64,000 bases of DNA from JAGLSB01 sp023135955 (GCA_030673645.1 DAOVIO010000003.1:1-64000); one strand, 5' to 3'; positions 25,545 to 35,498 are shown, counted from the first letter of the stretch. A program made the numbers and translations. The notes: generated by a model not told the origin, from the letters alone.

Positions 25545-26420
25545 TTAAGCTTGTTTTTCAATTTCATTCAACTTATTATGTAAAGAAATTGTTTGACGGG
25601 CTTCCTTCACATCGTGGGCTCGTAATATATTTACTCCCTTATGCAAAGCATACATATGTAAAGCAGTAGTGCCATTCAAAGCATTATCTGATGTGGTTTC
25701 AAGAAAATTATAAATCATAGACTTTCTAGACAAGCCGACCATCAATGGGATTTCAAATGCCTGAAAAACTTCCAAAGATGCTAAGATTTCATAATTGTTA
25801 TCCATACTTTTTCCAAAGCCAAAGCCGGGATCAATAATAATATCCTTCAATCCTTTCGATTGCAATTCAACAATCTTTCTGTCGAAATAACCTAACAAAT
25901 CATTTACAACATCTTCATACTCTGGATTCTCCTGCATAGTTTCCGGAGTTCCCTGCATATGCATAATAATATATGGAATACTTTGCTCCACTGCAAATTC
26001 AACTAATTCAGGATCACCATCTCCAGCTGTGATATCATTTATTACTTCGATCCCAAATTCAGTATTAAGTAATTCTGCCACCTCTCTACGAAAAGTATCT
26101 ACAGAAACAGATATACCCGAATCTTTTCCCCTTATCAACTCCAATGCTGGTCGTAAACGTTTTATCTCCTCCTTTGCATCAATGTATTTTGCGCCCGGAC
26201 GTGAAGAAAATCCTCCAATATCAATGATATCGGCTCCTTCTTTTATTACTGTATCTATTCTTTCTGCTAACTTATCTAACTTACTATATCTACCTCCATC
26301 GTAAAAAGAATCAGGAGTCAGATTCACAATGGCCATCACCTTTGGAGTGCTAAAATCGACTAAACTTCCCTTGCAATTTATACTTAAATTTCTCGAAAAA
26401 AATGTATCTTTAAAATCCAT
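25545..26420 (-). CDS. folP: dihydropteroate synthase
   Basis: It joins p-aminobenzoate to the pterin diphosphate in folate synthesis and is the target of sulfonamides. I start at 26420 (MDFKDTFF), giving 291 residues. Visible motifs are IVNLTPDSFYDGG with the conserved Asn of the first loop, IDIGGFSSRPGA, INDITAGDGDP, MHMQGTPETMQ and DPGFGFGKS. In this group it is followed closely by cdaA, an arrangement I recall as common in Bacteroidota. Confidence 0.96.
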   Translation of the reverse strand: MDFKDTFFSRNLSINCKGSLVDFSTPKVMAIVNLTPDSFYDGGRYSKLDKLAERIDTVIKEGADIIDIGGFSSRPGAKYIDAKEEIKRLRPALELIRGKDSGISVSVDTFRREVAELLNTEFGIEVINDITAGDGDPELVEFAVEQSIPYIIMHMQGTPETMQENPEYEDVVNDLLGYFDRKIVELQSKGLKDIIIDPGFGFGKSMDNNYEILASLEVFQAFEIPLMVGLSRKSMIYNFLETTSDNALNGTTALHMYALHKGVNILRAHDVKEARQTISLHNKLNEIEKQA

Positions 26421-26509
26421 TTTGAGTGTATGAAAGACTTGTAAAGTTAGCAATTAGATACAAATTATTGCTAAATTCTAAAAGCTAATAAATAAAACTA
26501 ATTTTCAAT

Positions 26510-27193
26510 ATGAAATTTGCTGTCATTGAAGGATTAGATGGTTCCGGGAAATCTACACAGATTAAACTTCTTCGGAATTATCTTGAAGAAAATAAAATAA
26601 AATACAAATATTTACATTTTCCAAGAGCCGGAACAGGTGTCTATGGAGAACTAGTTGCCCGTTTTCTGAGAGGTGAATTAGGAAATATAAATCAGGTAAA
26701 CCCATATCTCGTTGCGTTAATTTTTGCAGGCGACAGAGATGATGCCAAAGAAATGATAAGGAAATGGATTAAAGAAGGATACTTTGTTTTAATAGATCGC
26801 TATGTAAATTCAAATATCGCTTTTCAATGTGCTAAATTTCAAAGTCAACAGGAAAGAGATCAATTAACAGATTGGATCTTAAAACTCGAGTTTGAATATA
26901 ATAATCTACCTGTTCCTGATATAAGTCTGTTTCTTGACGTCCCTTTTAATTTCACAGAAAAACAACTTAAAAACCAAAGACAAGGCAAAGATCGTGAATA
27001 TTTAAAAGGTGCAGTAGATATCCATGAAGACAATTTGGATTTTCAGAATATTGTAAGACAGGTTTATTTATCATTGGAGGGTAAGGAAGGATATAAAATA
27101 CTGAATTGCGCAAATAAGACTGGTCATATATTACAACCGGATGAAATTTTTAACAAAATAATAAAATCACTGGAAATTCATGAAAGGAATTAG
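26510..27193 (+). CDS. tmk: dTMP kinase
   Basis: It phosphorylates dTMP to dTDP. In the 227 residues, the P-loop GLDGSGKST lies at 9-17, the DRYVNSNIAFQ region provides the dTMP-binding Asp-Arg near residue 92, and the lid area is NQRQGKDREYLKG. The protein is a little longer than E. coli Tmk. Its last 14 nt overlap the start of the following DoxX-like gene, so the two are translated from one message. Confidence 0.9.
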   Translation: MKFAVIEGLDGSGKSTQIKLLRNYLEENKIKYKYLHFPRAGTGVYGELVARFLRGELGNINQVNPYLVALIFAGDRDDAKEMIRKWIKEGYFVLIDRYVNSNIAFQCAKFQSQQERDQLTDWILKLEFEYNNLPVPDISLFLDVPFNFTEKQLKNQRQGKDREYLKGAVDIHEDNLDFQNIVRQVYLSLEGKEGYKILNCANKTGHILQPDEIFNKIIKSLEIHERN

Positions 27194-29072
27194 AACCATA
27201 AGCAGAATTATAGTAGGTCTTGTATTTATTTTCTCAGGATTCGTAAAAGCAATCGACCCACTTGGATCCACCTATAAATTCATTGATTATTTTAATGCTT
27301 TTCATCTAGGATTTCTTGAATCTCTTGCCTTTCCACTTGCCATTATTTTAAGTGGTATTGAACTTGTTCTTGGCATTTCTCTCATTTTAGGATATAGAAT
27401 GAAAATTGCTTCATGGACTACATTAATTTTCATGTCATTTTTTACAGTATTAACTTTTATTCTTGCCTTAACAAATCCTGTTCACGATTGCGGATGTTTT
27501 GGAGATGCTATTATCCTTACTAACTGGCAAACCTTTTGGAAAAATGTTGTTTTGATGTTTTTTACATTTCTGATTTTCATATACCGTACCAATTATATTC
27601 CAGTAAGGTCAAAATTAACCGAATCACTATTAATAATACTATTCTTTGTATTTTCTTTTATCCTATCATTTAGTTGTTATAGCCATTTACCTATTATCGA
27701 TTTCCGTCCATATAAAGTAGGAACCTATATTCCTGAAGCGATGAGCATACCCGAAAATGCACCAGAAAATGTTTATGAAACATCTCTTATTTATAAAGAA
27801 ATTTCTACAGGTAAAGAGAAAGAATTTAACCTTGAAAATTACCCAAAAGATACTTCTCTGTGGGAGTTTTCAGATGCTAAATCTGTACTTATATCAAAAG
27901 GCTATGAGCCTCCAATACACGACTTTAACATAGTTTCTCCATCAGGCCAAGAAATAACAGATGATGTTCTCAATTTTAGCGGTTACACATTTACTCTTAT
28001 TAGCTATGACATATCAAAGACCCCTGATGAAGCTCTTATTGAAGCTAATCAGTTCTTTAATCTGTCCCAAAGCCATAAAGATGTACGTTTCTTTGCAATA
28101 ACAGCTTCTTCTTATGAAAATACTGAGGAAAAAAGGAATAATTTAAACTTAGGGTACGATTTCTGTCTAGCTGATGAGATTACTCTAAAAACTATTGTCA
28201 GAGCAAATCCAGGTCTGGTTTTATTACACAATGGAACCATATTAGATAAATGGCATTACCGAGATTTTCCAGATTCAGAAGAAATGTCTTTTTTTGAAGA
28301 TCTATTCAATGATTATCCATTTTGCAAAGGATGTGATCTCAATTTGATTAGGAACCCTCCACTGGGATCAAAAGAAGATATATATGAATCCATCTTTTTA
28401 TACAGGAGTCTGATTAGTGACAGTTTGAATGAGTTTACTATAGATAATTATCCTCAAAATTCTGCAGAATGGATTTTTGAGGATTCTAAAAGCACTAAAA
28501 TACAATCTGGTTTTACAAGTATTATTGACAAATTCATACTTCAGGATTACTCAGGTAATGAGCTATCAGAATCCATATACTTTAACCCGGGTTATAGTCT
28601 CTTGTTTTTCATTAAAGACATTTATTCCCTTTCAGAAGAATTAATAAAACAAATTGTACAGCTTGGAGCCATGTCGACAGAATATCTTGGTACAGGATTG
28701 AAAGTTTTTGCTGCAGTGGATGTAGAAGGAGAGGATTTGCTTTCAGTTAGTGATCAGTTTATATCATCTTTTGAATACTTGCATATTGAGAGTTCGGCTA
28801 TGGATATATTGAATTTTGAATCTGCGTTTGCGGTGGTGATAAAAGATGGAAAAATAATTGAGTGTTTTAAAGATAACGAGATTCCTGATCCTGAAATACT
28901 CCAATTAATAGAAGATAATTATTCTTTGCCTGATGCCTCATCAGTAATTTCTCCAATGGTTCTAAAAGAATTAAGCACTCAGAGGAACAAGCTTATAATC
29001 ATAAGCCTCACTTTAGGTTTTTTCTTATTTTCAAGTATGCTTAGAATTTTCTTTAGTAGAAATAAAAGATAA
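27180..29072 (+). CDS. DoxX/MauE-like membrane protein with a duplicated C-terminal module
   Basis: The first 155 residues form four membrane segments of the DoxX/MauE type, with DCGCFGD (Cys104 and Cys106) in a loop. The rest lies outside: a module from about 190 to 385 begins ENVYETSLIYKEISTGKEKEFNLENYP, and a second, from about 395 to 590, begins EDIYESIFLYRSLISDSLNEFTIDNYP. These two openings plainly match, so the module is duplicated. Both have a thioredoxin-like NPGLVLLHNG-type end but no CxxC. A last membrane helix closes the protein. I recall BT_3928-like proteins with one such module. The role is unknown; redox or cofactor handling is inference. Confidence 0.8.
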   Translation: MKGIRTISRIIVGLVFIFSGFVKAIDPLGSTYKFIDYFNAFHLGFLESLAFPLAIILSGIELVLGISLILGYRMKIASWTTLIFMSFFTVLTFILALTNPVHDCGCFGDAIILTNWQTFWKNVVLMFFTFLIFIYRTNYIPVRSKLTESLLIILFFVFSFILSFSCYSHLPIIDFRPYKVGTYIPEAMSIPENAPENVYETSLIYKEISTGKEKEFNLENYPKDTSLWEFSDAKSVLISKGYEPPIHDFNIVSPSGQEITDDVLNFSGYTFTLISYDISKTPDEALIEANQFFNLSQSHKDVRFFAITASSYENTEEKRNNLNLGYDFCLADEITLKTIVRANPGLVLLHNGTILDKWHYRDFPDSEEMSFFEDLFNDYPFCKGCDLNLIRNPPLGSKEDIYESIFLYRSLISDSLNEFTIDNYPQNSAEWIFEDSKSTKIQSGFTSIIDKFILQDYSGNELSESIYFNPGYSLLFFIKDIYSLSEELIKQIVQLGAMSTEYLGTGLKVFAAVDVEGEDLLSVSDQFISSFEYLHIESSAMDILNFESAFAVVIKDGKIIECFKDNEIPDPEILQLIEDNYSLPDASSVISPMVLKELSTQRNKLIIISLTLGFFLFSSMLRIFFSRNKR

Positions 29073-29076
29073 TATC

Positions 29077-30150
29077 ATGCTTCAAAAACTGAGCAGGAGC
29101 ATTTTATACAGTTTACTTGTAGCTTGGGGAGTAGTTACAGTAGTATTTTTTCTATTTAATGTTCTTCCTGGGGATCCTGCAAGAATGATGCTTGGCCAGC
29201 GTTCAGATCTTGCAACTCTTGAACTTATAAGAGAGGAAATGGGTTTTAATGAAAGTAAAGGAAAGCAATATCTAAGGTATCTTAATGACTTGTCTCCCTT
29301 ATCCCTACATAGCAAGAATAAGGATTCATTCTTTTATTTCGACATTAAAAAATATAATAGAGCAATTACTTTGCTTACAATTAAAAAGGAAGTCTTAATT
29401 TCTCTCAAAATACCATATCTTGGAAAATCTTTCCAGAGTAATCGAAATGTAAGTGAAATGATTCGGTCTGCCCTCCCCAACTCCTTAATCCTTGCGTTCA
29501 CTTCTATTCTATTTGCTTTTATTATTGGAAATATTCTTGGAATCTTTGCTGCCATTAAAAAAGGTTCATGGTTCGATAATATATCCATCTTCTTATCGAC
29601 TACAGGCATGGCTCTTCCCTCTTTTTTTGCAGCAATAATAATTGGATGGTTTTTTGCCTATAAATTTGGTCATATTACTAATCTAAATCTCACAGGTAAT
29701 CTGATTGAAATTGATGATCTGGGAAGAGGAAACAGAATTGTATTAAAAAACCTGATCCTACCAGCAATTACTCTTGGCATAAGGCCTCTTTCCGTAGTTC
29801 TTCAGCTTACCCGAAGCAGCATGCTGGATGTATTGAGTCAGGATTACATTCGCACAGCCAGGGCAAAAGGCTTATCTGAAGGCCGGGTAATTTTAAAGCA
29901 TGCTTTTAGAAATTCTTTAGCACCTGTGGTAACAGCAGTAAGTGGTTGGTTTGCCGGCATGCTGGCCGGAGTAGTTTTCGTAGAATTTATTTTTGGATGG
30001 AAAGGTTTAGGATATATGATAGTCAATGCTTTAAATTTCTACGATATGCCGGTAGTCTTAGGATGTGTTCTAACTATATCTATTGTATTTGTGATTGTAA
30101 ATATATTGGTAGATATACTTTATAAGGTATTAGATCCCAGGTTAAGATAA
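29077..30150 (+). CDS. ABC transporter permease, OppB/DppB type
   Basis: An inner-membrane permease of 357 residues, a member of the peptide/nickel importer permease family. The N-terminal region carries FLFNVLPGDPARMMLGQR, typical of DppB. Six membrane segments follow, with the EAA-type loop ARAKGLSEGRVILKHAFRNSL, which contacts the ATPase. A longer insert (residues about 68-120) lies between the first helix and the core. No DppC, ATPase or binding protein lies beside it, so its partners are elsewhere. It begins 4 nt after the DoxX-like gene. Confidence 0.88.
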   Translation: MLQKLSRSILYSLLVAWGVVTVVFFLFNVLPGDPARMMLGQRSDLATLELIREEMGFNESKGKQYLRYLNDLSPLSLHSKNKDSFFYFDIKKYNRAITLLTIKKEVLISLKIPYLGKSFQSNRNVSEMIRSALPNSLILAFTSILFAFIIGNILGIFAAIKKGSWFDNISIFLSTTGMALPSFFAAIIIGWFFAYKFGHITNLNLTGNLIEIDDLGRGNRIVLKNLILPAITLGIRPLSVVLQLTRSSMLDVLSQDYIRTARAKGLSEGRVILKHAFRNSLAPVVTAVSGWFAGMLAGVVFVEFIFGWKGLGYMIVNALNFYDMPVVLGCVLTISIVFVIVNILVDILYKVLDPRLR

Positions 30151-30157
30151 AGATCTT

Positions 30158-30176
30158 CTGATATTCCTAATATCAG
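30158..30176. terminator. hairpin between convergent genes
   Basis: CTGATATT (30158-30165) and AATATCAG (30169-30176) form a perfect 8-bp hairpin with a 3-nt loop, reaching into the plsY stop codon. There is no long T-run, so terminator action in either direction is tentative. Confidence 0.4.
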
Positions 30177-30814
30177 GATTTCTTCTTAAATAAAAAGCTT
30201 GCTTTTTCTTCTTCTGCACGAATTAGTCGCTTGATATTTTTCATGTGAGTAACCACTAATAATACTGAAACAATAATGGAAAAAATTCTGAGACTGAGAT
30301 AAGATGAATCAAACACAAAGTCTATCCAAATTGGAAATGAGATACCAGCAATTATGGAACCAAGTGATACATATTTAAAAATAAGAAGAACAATAAGAAA
30401 GACAGCTGCGGCGCTTAAAGTTGGTAAAAGAGCAAGTGATAAGAATACTCCAAAAATAGTAGCTACACCTTTCCCCCCCCTGAATTCAACAAAAACTGGA
30501 TAAATATGACCAACTACAGCTAACATACCAAGGACGATACCAAGAATCATTAATTCCTGACTTCCAGAGGGGAAAATATTAAAAAATGATGCGTATTTAA
30601 CGGCAACCCATCCTTTGAATAGATCAAAAATAAGAACAGGTATTCCTACCTTAACGCCTAGAACCCTCATAGTATTTGTAGCGCCGGCATTTCCACTACC
30701 ATGCTCACGAACATCAATACCAAAGAATCCTCTGCCCACCCAAACTGAAGTAGGGATGGATCCGGTTAAATATGCAAGAAGTCCTGCAATAATAATGAGC
30801 AATGTAGTTGTCAT
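30173..30814 (-). CDS. plsY: glycerol-3-phosphate acyltransferase PlsY
   Basis: It moves an acyl group from acyl-phosphate to glycerol-3-phosphate in the inner membrane, the first step of phospholipid synthesis. Starting at 30814 gives 213 residues. Motifs are AYLTGSIPTSVWVGR, REHGSGNAGATNTMRVLG, the phosphate-binding HIYPVFVEFRGGKGVAT and a further loop near GSIIAGISFP. Five or more membrane segments are visible. It is convergent with the OppB-like permease. Confidence 0.95.
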   Translation of the reverse strand: MTTTLLIIIAGLLAYLTGSIPTSVWVGRGFFGIDVREHGSGNAGATNTMRVLGVKVGIPVLIFDLFKGWVAVKYASFFNIFPSGSQELMILGIVLGMLAVVGHIYPVFVEFRGGKGVATIFGVFLSLALLPTLSAAAVFLIVLLIFKYVSLGSIIAGISFPIWIDFVFDSSYLSLRIFSIIVSVLLVVTHMKNIKRLIRAEEEKASFLFKKKS

Positions 30815-30871
30815 AAGATTAAAATAATATTGAAGCTCCAAACTTGAAGCGTCAATTCCTTCAAATAGATA

Positions 30872-32491
30872 TTAAATTTTTGGACCTGCAATCTCTGCAA
30901 GTTTGATAGCAGCATCATTGTCCATAAATCCTTTAAAATTATTAATAAATCGATTCGCAAGATCTTTTGCAGCGATATCCCAATTATCATGATTGCTCCA
31001 AAGATTTCTGGGATTTAATATCTTAGAATCCACACCATTAACTAGCTTGGGTATTTCCAATCCGAAATATGGAATTGTTTCATACTCAGCATTCAATAAA
31101 CTGCCATCTAGAATTGCATTAATAATTACACGAGTAGAGGGAATGTCGATTCTTTTACCTGTTCCCACGGATCCCCCAACCCACCCTGTATTCACTAACC
31201 AGGCTGACGAATCATGTTCTTTCATCTTCTGTGTAAGTAATTCTGAATAAACCGTTGGATCTAATAAAAGAAATGCTGCCCCAAAACAAGCCGAGAAAGA
31301 AGGCTGTGGTTCAGTAACACCAAGTTCTGTACCAGCTACTTTTGCTGTATATCCGCTAATAAAATGATATTCCGTTTGTTCAGGGGTTAATCTTGAAACA
31401 GGAGGTAAAACTCCGAAAGCATCTGCTGTAAGAAAAATAACATTTTTGGCATGCCCTGCTTTTGAAATCGGTTTAACGATATTATTGATATGATATATTG
31501 GATAAGATACACGTGTATTCTTTGTTTTTGAGGAATCAGCAAAATCTATATCCCCATTTGGTAATACTACTACATTTTCCAATAGCGCATCCCTTTTTAT
31601 AGCTTTATAGATATCAGGTTCTTTTTCAGCATCAAGATCAATTGTTTTTGCATAGCACCCACCTTCAAAATTAAAAATACCATCTTTATCCCATCCGTGT
31701 TCGTCATCACCTATTAATGCTCGATTTGGATCGGCAGATAAAGTAGTCTTTCCTGTTCCTGAAAGTCCGAAGAATATTGCTGTATCACCATCTTCCCCAA
31801 CATTTGCAGAACAATGCATAGCTGCAATTCCTTTAAGAGGCAAATAATAATTCATGATGGAGAATATACCTTTCTTCATTTCGCCTCCATACCATGATCC
31901 ACCAATACATGCCATTCTTTCCTTTAGATTGAATAAAGCATATACTTCTGAATTCAATTTATGCTCGTCCCACTTTTTATTAATGGTTTTTGAGCCATTG
32001 AATACAACAAAATCGGGTTCAAAATTCTCCAATTCCTCAGCTGTAGGCCTAATAAACATATTTTTTACAAAATGTGCCTGCCAGGCTACTTCCATTATAA
32101 AACGAACTTTTAATCTTGTTTCCGGATTAGCACCTGCATATCCATCCTGCACATACAAAGTTTTACCACTTAGTTGATTAATAGTATTTATTTTTAATTC
32201 CGCCCAAACATCTTCAGATATAGGTTTGTTATCTGAGGCTTTACGAGTTTCACTTTTCCACCATATATTATTCTCTGAAGTTTCTTCCTTAACAATATAT
32301 TTATCCTTTGGTGATCTACCAGTAAATATTCCTGTATCTACTGTTACAGAGCCTGAATTCGTGAGGATGCCTTTTTCAAATCCTTCAAGCTCAGGATTTG
32401 TCTCATGATTAAATAATTCTTCATAGGATGGATTATGAAAGATTGTTTTAACATCATTAATACCATAAATACTCAAGTCAAGATTTTTCAT
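30872..32491 (-). CDS. pckA: phosphoenolpyruvate carboxykinase (ATP)
   Basis: It converts oxaloacetate to PEP with ATP, or in many anaerobic Bacteroidota runs toward oxaloacetate to fix CO2. At 539 residues the length is normal. The kinase P-loop is GLSGTGKTTLSADP near residue 248, followed by IGDDEHGWDKDG and FEGGCYAKTIDL, which hold the metal-binding Asp and the substrate residues; FTGRSPKDKYIV is near the N-terminus. It lies upstream of plsY and downstream of ppdK, but a ppdK terminator separates them. Confidence 0.97.
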   Translation of the reverse strand: MKNLDLSIYGINDVKTIFHNPSYEELFNHETNPELEGFEKGILTNSGSVTVDTGIFTGRSPKDKYIVKEETSENNIWWKSETRKASDNKPISEDVWAELKINTINQLSGKTLYVQDGYAGANPETRLKVRFIMEVAWQAHFVKNMFIRPTAEELENFEPDFVVFNGSKTINKKWDEHKLNSEVYALFNLKERMACIGGSWYGGEMKKGIFSIMNYYLPLKGIAAMHCSANVGEDGDTAIFFGLSGTGKTTLSADPNRALIGDDEHGWDKDGIFNFEGGCYAKTIDLDAEKEPDIYKAIKRDALLENVVVLPNGDIDFADSSKTKNTRVSYPIYHINNIVKPISKAGHAKNVIFLTADAFGVLPPVSRLTPEQTEYHFISGYTAKVAGTELGVTEPQPSFSACFGAAFLLLDPTVYSELLTQKMKEHDSSAWLVNTGWVGGSVGTGKRIDIPSTRVIINAILDGSLLNAEYETIPYFGLEIPKLVNGVDSKILNPRNLWSNHDNWDIAAKDLANRFINNFKGFMDNDAAIKLAEIAGPKI

Positions 32492-32603
32492 GGAAGTCTT
32501 AAGATTTGTTATTAATTAATAAGTACTAAAATAAGTAAAATTATTGTTATAGAATATATAAATTTGACTAGTTGTTCATTTAGTACTTTAATAAACCGTG
32601 TTT

Positions 32604-32639
32604 ACTAGTAGAGACGATACCTGCATTGTCTCTACTTAG
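32604..32639. repeat. short palindromic element, AGTAGAGAC type
   Basis: AGTAGAGAC (32607-32615) and GTCTCTACT (32628-32636) are perfect 9-bp inverted arms with a 12-nt middle. It resembles the element at 737-764 and a TAGAGACGC palindrome I recall as common between genes in Bacteroidota. It lies upstream of pckA and beside the ppdK terminator. Confidence 0.55.
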
Positions 32640-32644
32640 TACAC

Positions 32645-32678
32645 AAAAAAAAACGGCAAATCCAAAGATTTGCCGTTT
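32645..32678 (-). terminator. rho-independent terminator after ppdK
   Basis: On the minus strand AAACGGCAAATC (32678-32667) pairs perfectly with GATTTGCCGTTT (32662-32651) around a 4-nt loop, then runs into a U-tract. Confidence 0.93.
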
Positions 32679-32698
32679 CAATATTGAAATTAAATATT

Positions 32699-35425
32699 CT
32701 AGCCTTGCTTAATAGCAGCATGAGCAGCAGCAAGTCTTGCGATAGGAACGCGGAATGGAGAACAACTTACGTAGTTCATTCCTACTTCGTTACAAAACTC
32801 AACTGAACTAGGCTCACCACCATGCTCACCACAAATACCTACTTTAAGATTAGGTTTAACGGAACGTCCTTTTTCAACACCCATTCTAACTAACTGTCCA
32901 ACACCTTCCTGATCGAGAACCTCGAATGGATCGTGCTTAAGAACTCCATTTTCAATATAAACCGGGAGGAACTTACCAGCATCATCTCTAGAATAACCGA
33001 ATGCCATCTGAGTAAGATCATTGGTTCCAAAGGAAAAGAATTCCGCTTCCTTAGCAATTAAATTAGCTGTAAGAGCAGCTCTAGGTATTTCAATCATAGT
33101 ACCTACGAGATAATCCATTTTATCACCTCTTTCAGAGAATACTTTTTCAGCTGTTTCACGGATAATTGCTTCCTGTAATTTATATTCCTCAACAGTACCG
33201 ATCAAAGGAATCATAATTTCAGGTCTGGCATCAATCCCTTTTGCTTTAAGATTCATAGCAGCCTCAATAATTGCTCTGGCTTGCATCTCAGTTATTTCAG
33301 GATAAGTAATTCCTAAACGGCAACCTCTATGACCAAGCATTGGATTAAATTCTTCTAAGTCATGAACTTTTTGTTTCACGTCCTCAACAGTTATTCCCAT
33401 TTCTTTGGCCATAATTGCCTGATTTTCTTCTTCATGAGGAACAAATTCATGCAAAGGAGGATCAAGTAAACGAATAGTTACTCCATATCCAGCCATTGCT
33501 TCAAAGATACCTTCAAAGTCTTCTCTCTGAATAGGAAGTAATTTATCAAGTGCTTTTCTTCTACCAGCTTCGTCAGATGCAAGAATCATTTCACGCATTG
33601 ACTTAATTCTATCACCTTCGAAAAACATATGCTCTGTTCGGGTTAATCCAATTCCTTGTGCACCAAATTCGCGTGCAACCAAAGAATCTTTTGGTGAATC
33701 AGCATTTGTTCTCACTGTCATTGTAGCATACTTATCAGCAAGACTCATAAGTTCATCGAAATCACCACTCAAGCTAGGATCCATAGTAGCAACCTCACCG
33801 TCATAAACCTCTCCTGTACTACCGTTAAGTGAGATCCAATCACCCTCCTTATAGACTTTTCCGTCCATAGTCATAGTTTTCTCCTTGTAATTGATCTTAA
33901 CTCCACCTGCTCCTGAAATACAACATTTTCCCATTCCACGAGCAACAACTGCTGCGTGAGAAGTCATCCCGCCTCGTGCAGTAAGAATACCTTTTGCAAG
34001 GTGCATTCCTTTTAAGTCCTCAGGAGAAGTTTCAATACGAACAAGAATTACATTTTTTCCTTTACTTGACCAATCTTCAACTTCGTCAGAGAAGAATACA
34101 ATTTGACCACTTGCTGCACCAGGTGAAGCAGCTAATCCCTTAGCTAAAATTGTTGCAGATTTAAGACCATCGGTATCAAATATAGGGTGTAATAGTTCAT
34201 CCAGTTTGTATGCTTCGACTCTTAAAAGGGCTGTCTTCTCATCAATCATACCTTCTCTAAGAAAATCCATTGCAATTTTCACCATAGAAGCACCAGTACG
34301 TTTACCGCTTCTTGTCTGCAATAACCAAAGTTTGCCTTCCTGAATAGTAAATTCAAGATCTTGCATATCTCTGTAATGACTTTCTAATTTATTTTGAGTA
34401 TCAAATAAATCTTTATACACTTCTGGCATTACTTCTTCGAGAGAAGGGAATTTTGAAGCTCTTTCCTCTTCTGAAACTTGTGCTAGAACTGCCCAACGCT
34501 GTGATCCTTCTTTTGTAATTTGTTGAGGGGTTCTTATACCAGCAACCACGTCTTCACCCTGTGCATCAATCAAATATTCACCGTTGAAGATATTCTCTCC
34601 AGTTGCAGCATCTCTTGTAAAAGCTACACCTGTACCTGAAGATTGCCCCATGTTTCCATAAACCATTGCCTGAACGTTTACTGCTGTACCCCATTCTCCA
34701 GGAATTTTATTCATCTGACGGTAATAGATAGCCCTGTCAGTATTCCAACTATCGAAGACTGCATAAACAGCACCCCAAAGTTGCTCCCATGGATCGGTTG
34801 GAAAATCATGTCCAGTCTGATCTTTTACAGCTTTTTTGAACTTAGAAACCATCTCTTTAAGATCATCAACGCTAAGATCAGTATCATCTTCAACACCTTT
34901 GGCTTCTTTAACTTGCTCAATGATTTCTTCAAAAGGATCAGGATCGGTCTTAGATTCTGGTTTCAAACCTAAAACAACATCGCCATACATCTGTACAAAG
35001 CGACGGTATGAATCCCATGCAAATCTGTCATTTCCTGTTTTAGATGCCAAACCAATAACTGCATCATCATTCATACCCAAATTTAGTACTGTATCCATCA
35101 TACCGGGCATTGAAACACGAGATCCGGATCTTACTGAAAGCAGACAAGGATTTTCAATGCTTCCAAATTTAGTACCGGTAATGTTTTCAACATTAGCTAC
35201 AGCTGCTTCTACTTCTTCTTTAATTAGTTCAACAACTTTTTCCTTACCAAGTGTATTGTACTCGGTACATACTTCAGTTGTGATAGTCAATCCCGGAGGT
35301 ACCGGAACACCAATAAGATTCATTTCAGCTAGGTTTGCACCTTTACCACCAAGTAAGTTTTTCATATCAGCCTTACCTTCAGCTTTTTTATCGCCAAAAG
35401 TATAAACGCGTTTTACCTGAGACAT
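32699..35425 (-). CDS. ppdK: pyruvate, phosphate dikinase
   Basis: It interconverts pyruvate, ATP and phosphate with PEP, AMP and diphosphate. I start it at 35425 (MSQVKRVYTFG), 908 residues, because AAAGGG lies 7 nt before that ATG; an ATG two codons earlier is too close. Motifs are the nucleotide-binding LLGGKGANLAEM, the swivelling His domain with GGMTSHAAVVARGMGK (the Thr-Ser-His that is phosphorylated), and the C-terminal PEP site with GTNDLTQMAFGYSRDDA and CGEHGGEP. With pckA it forms a PEP/pyruvate node. Confidence 0.97.
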   Translation of the reverse strand: MSQVKRVYTFGDKKAEGKADMKNLLGGKGANLAEMNLIGVPVPPGLTITTEVCTEYNTLGKEKVVELIKEEVEAAVANVENITGTKFGSIENPCLLSVRSGSRVSMPGMMDTVLNLGMNDDAVIGLASKTGNDRFAWDSYRRFVQMYGDVVLGLKPESKTDPDPFEEIIEQVKEAKGVEDDTDLSVDDLKEMVSKFKKAVKDQTGHDFPTDPWEQLWGAVYAVFDSWNTDRAIYYRQMNKIPGEWGTAVNVQAMVYGNMGQSSGTGVAFTRDAATGENIFNGEYLIDAQGEDVVAGIRTPQQITKEGSQRWAVLAQVSEEERASKFPSLEEVMPEVYKDLFDTQNKLESHYRDMQDLEFTIQEGKLWLLQTRSGKRTGASMVKIAMDFLREGMIDEKTALLRVEAYKLDELLHPIFDTDGLKSATILAKGLAASPGAASGQIVFFSDEVEDWSSKGKNVILVRIETSPEDLKGMHLAKGILTARGGMTSHAAVVARGMGKCCISGAGGVKINYKEKTMTMDGKVYKEGDWISLNGSTGEVYDGEVATMDPSLSGDFDELMSLADKYATMTVRTNADSPKDSLVAREFGAQGIGLTRTEHMFFEGDRIKSMREMILASDEAGRRKALDKLLPIQREDFEGIFEAMAGYGVTIRLLDPPLHEFVPHEEENQAIMAKEMGITVEDVKQKVHDLEEFNPMLGHRGCRLGITYPEITEMQARAIIEAAMNLKAKGIDARPEIMIPLIGTVEEYKLQEAIIRETAEKVFSERGDKMDYLVGTMIEIPRAALTANLIAKEAEFFSFGTNDLTQMAFGYSRDDAGKFLPVYIENGVLKHDPFEVLDQEGVGQLVRMGVEKGRSVKPNLKVGICGEHGGEPSSVEFCNEVGMNYVSCSPFRVPIARLAAAHAAIKQG

Positions 35426-35498
35426 ATTCATTCCCTTTCTTTAGTTATATTGTTAATAATGAGTGATTTATCAAGTTCTATTATAGATTTTAAGAGTA

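Noticed and set aside
34643..35405. Plus-strand frames of 109 and 189 codons antisense to ppdK
   Set aside because: They overlap a strongly conserved enzyme gene and show no domain; they are frame shadows.
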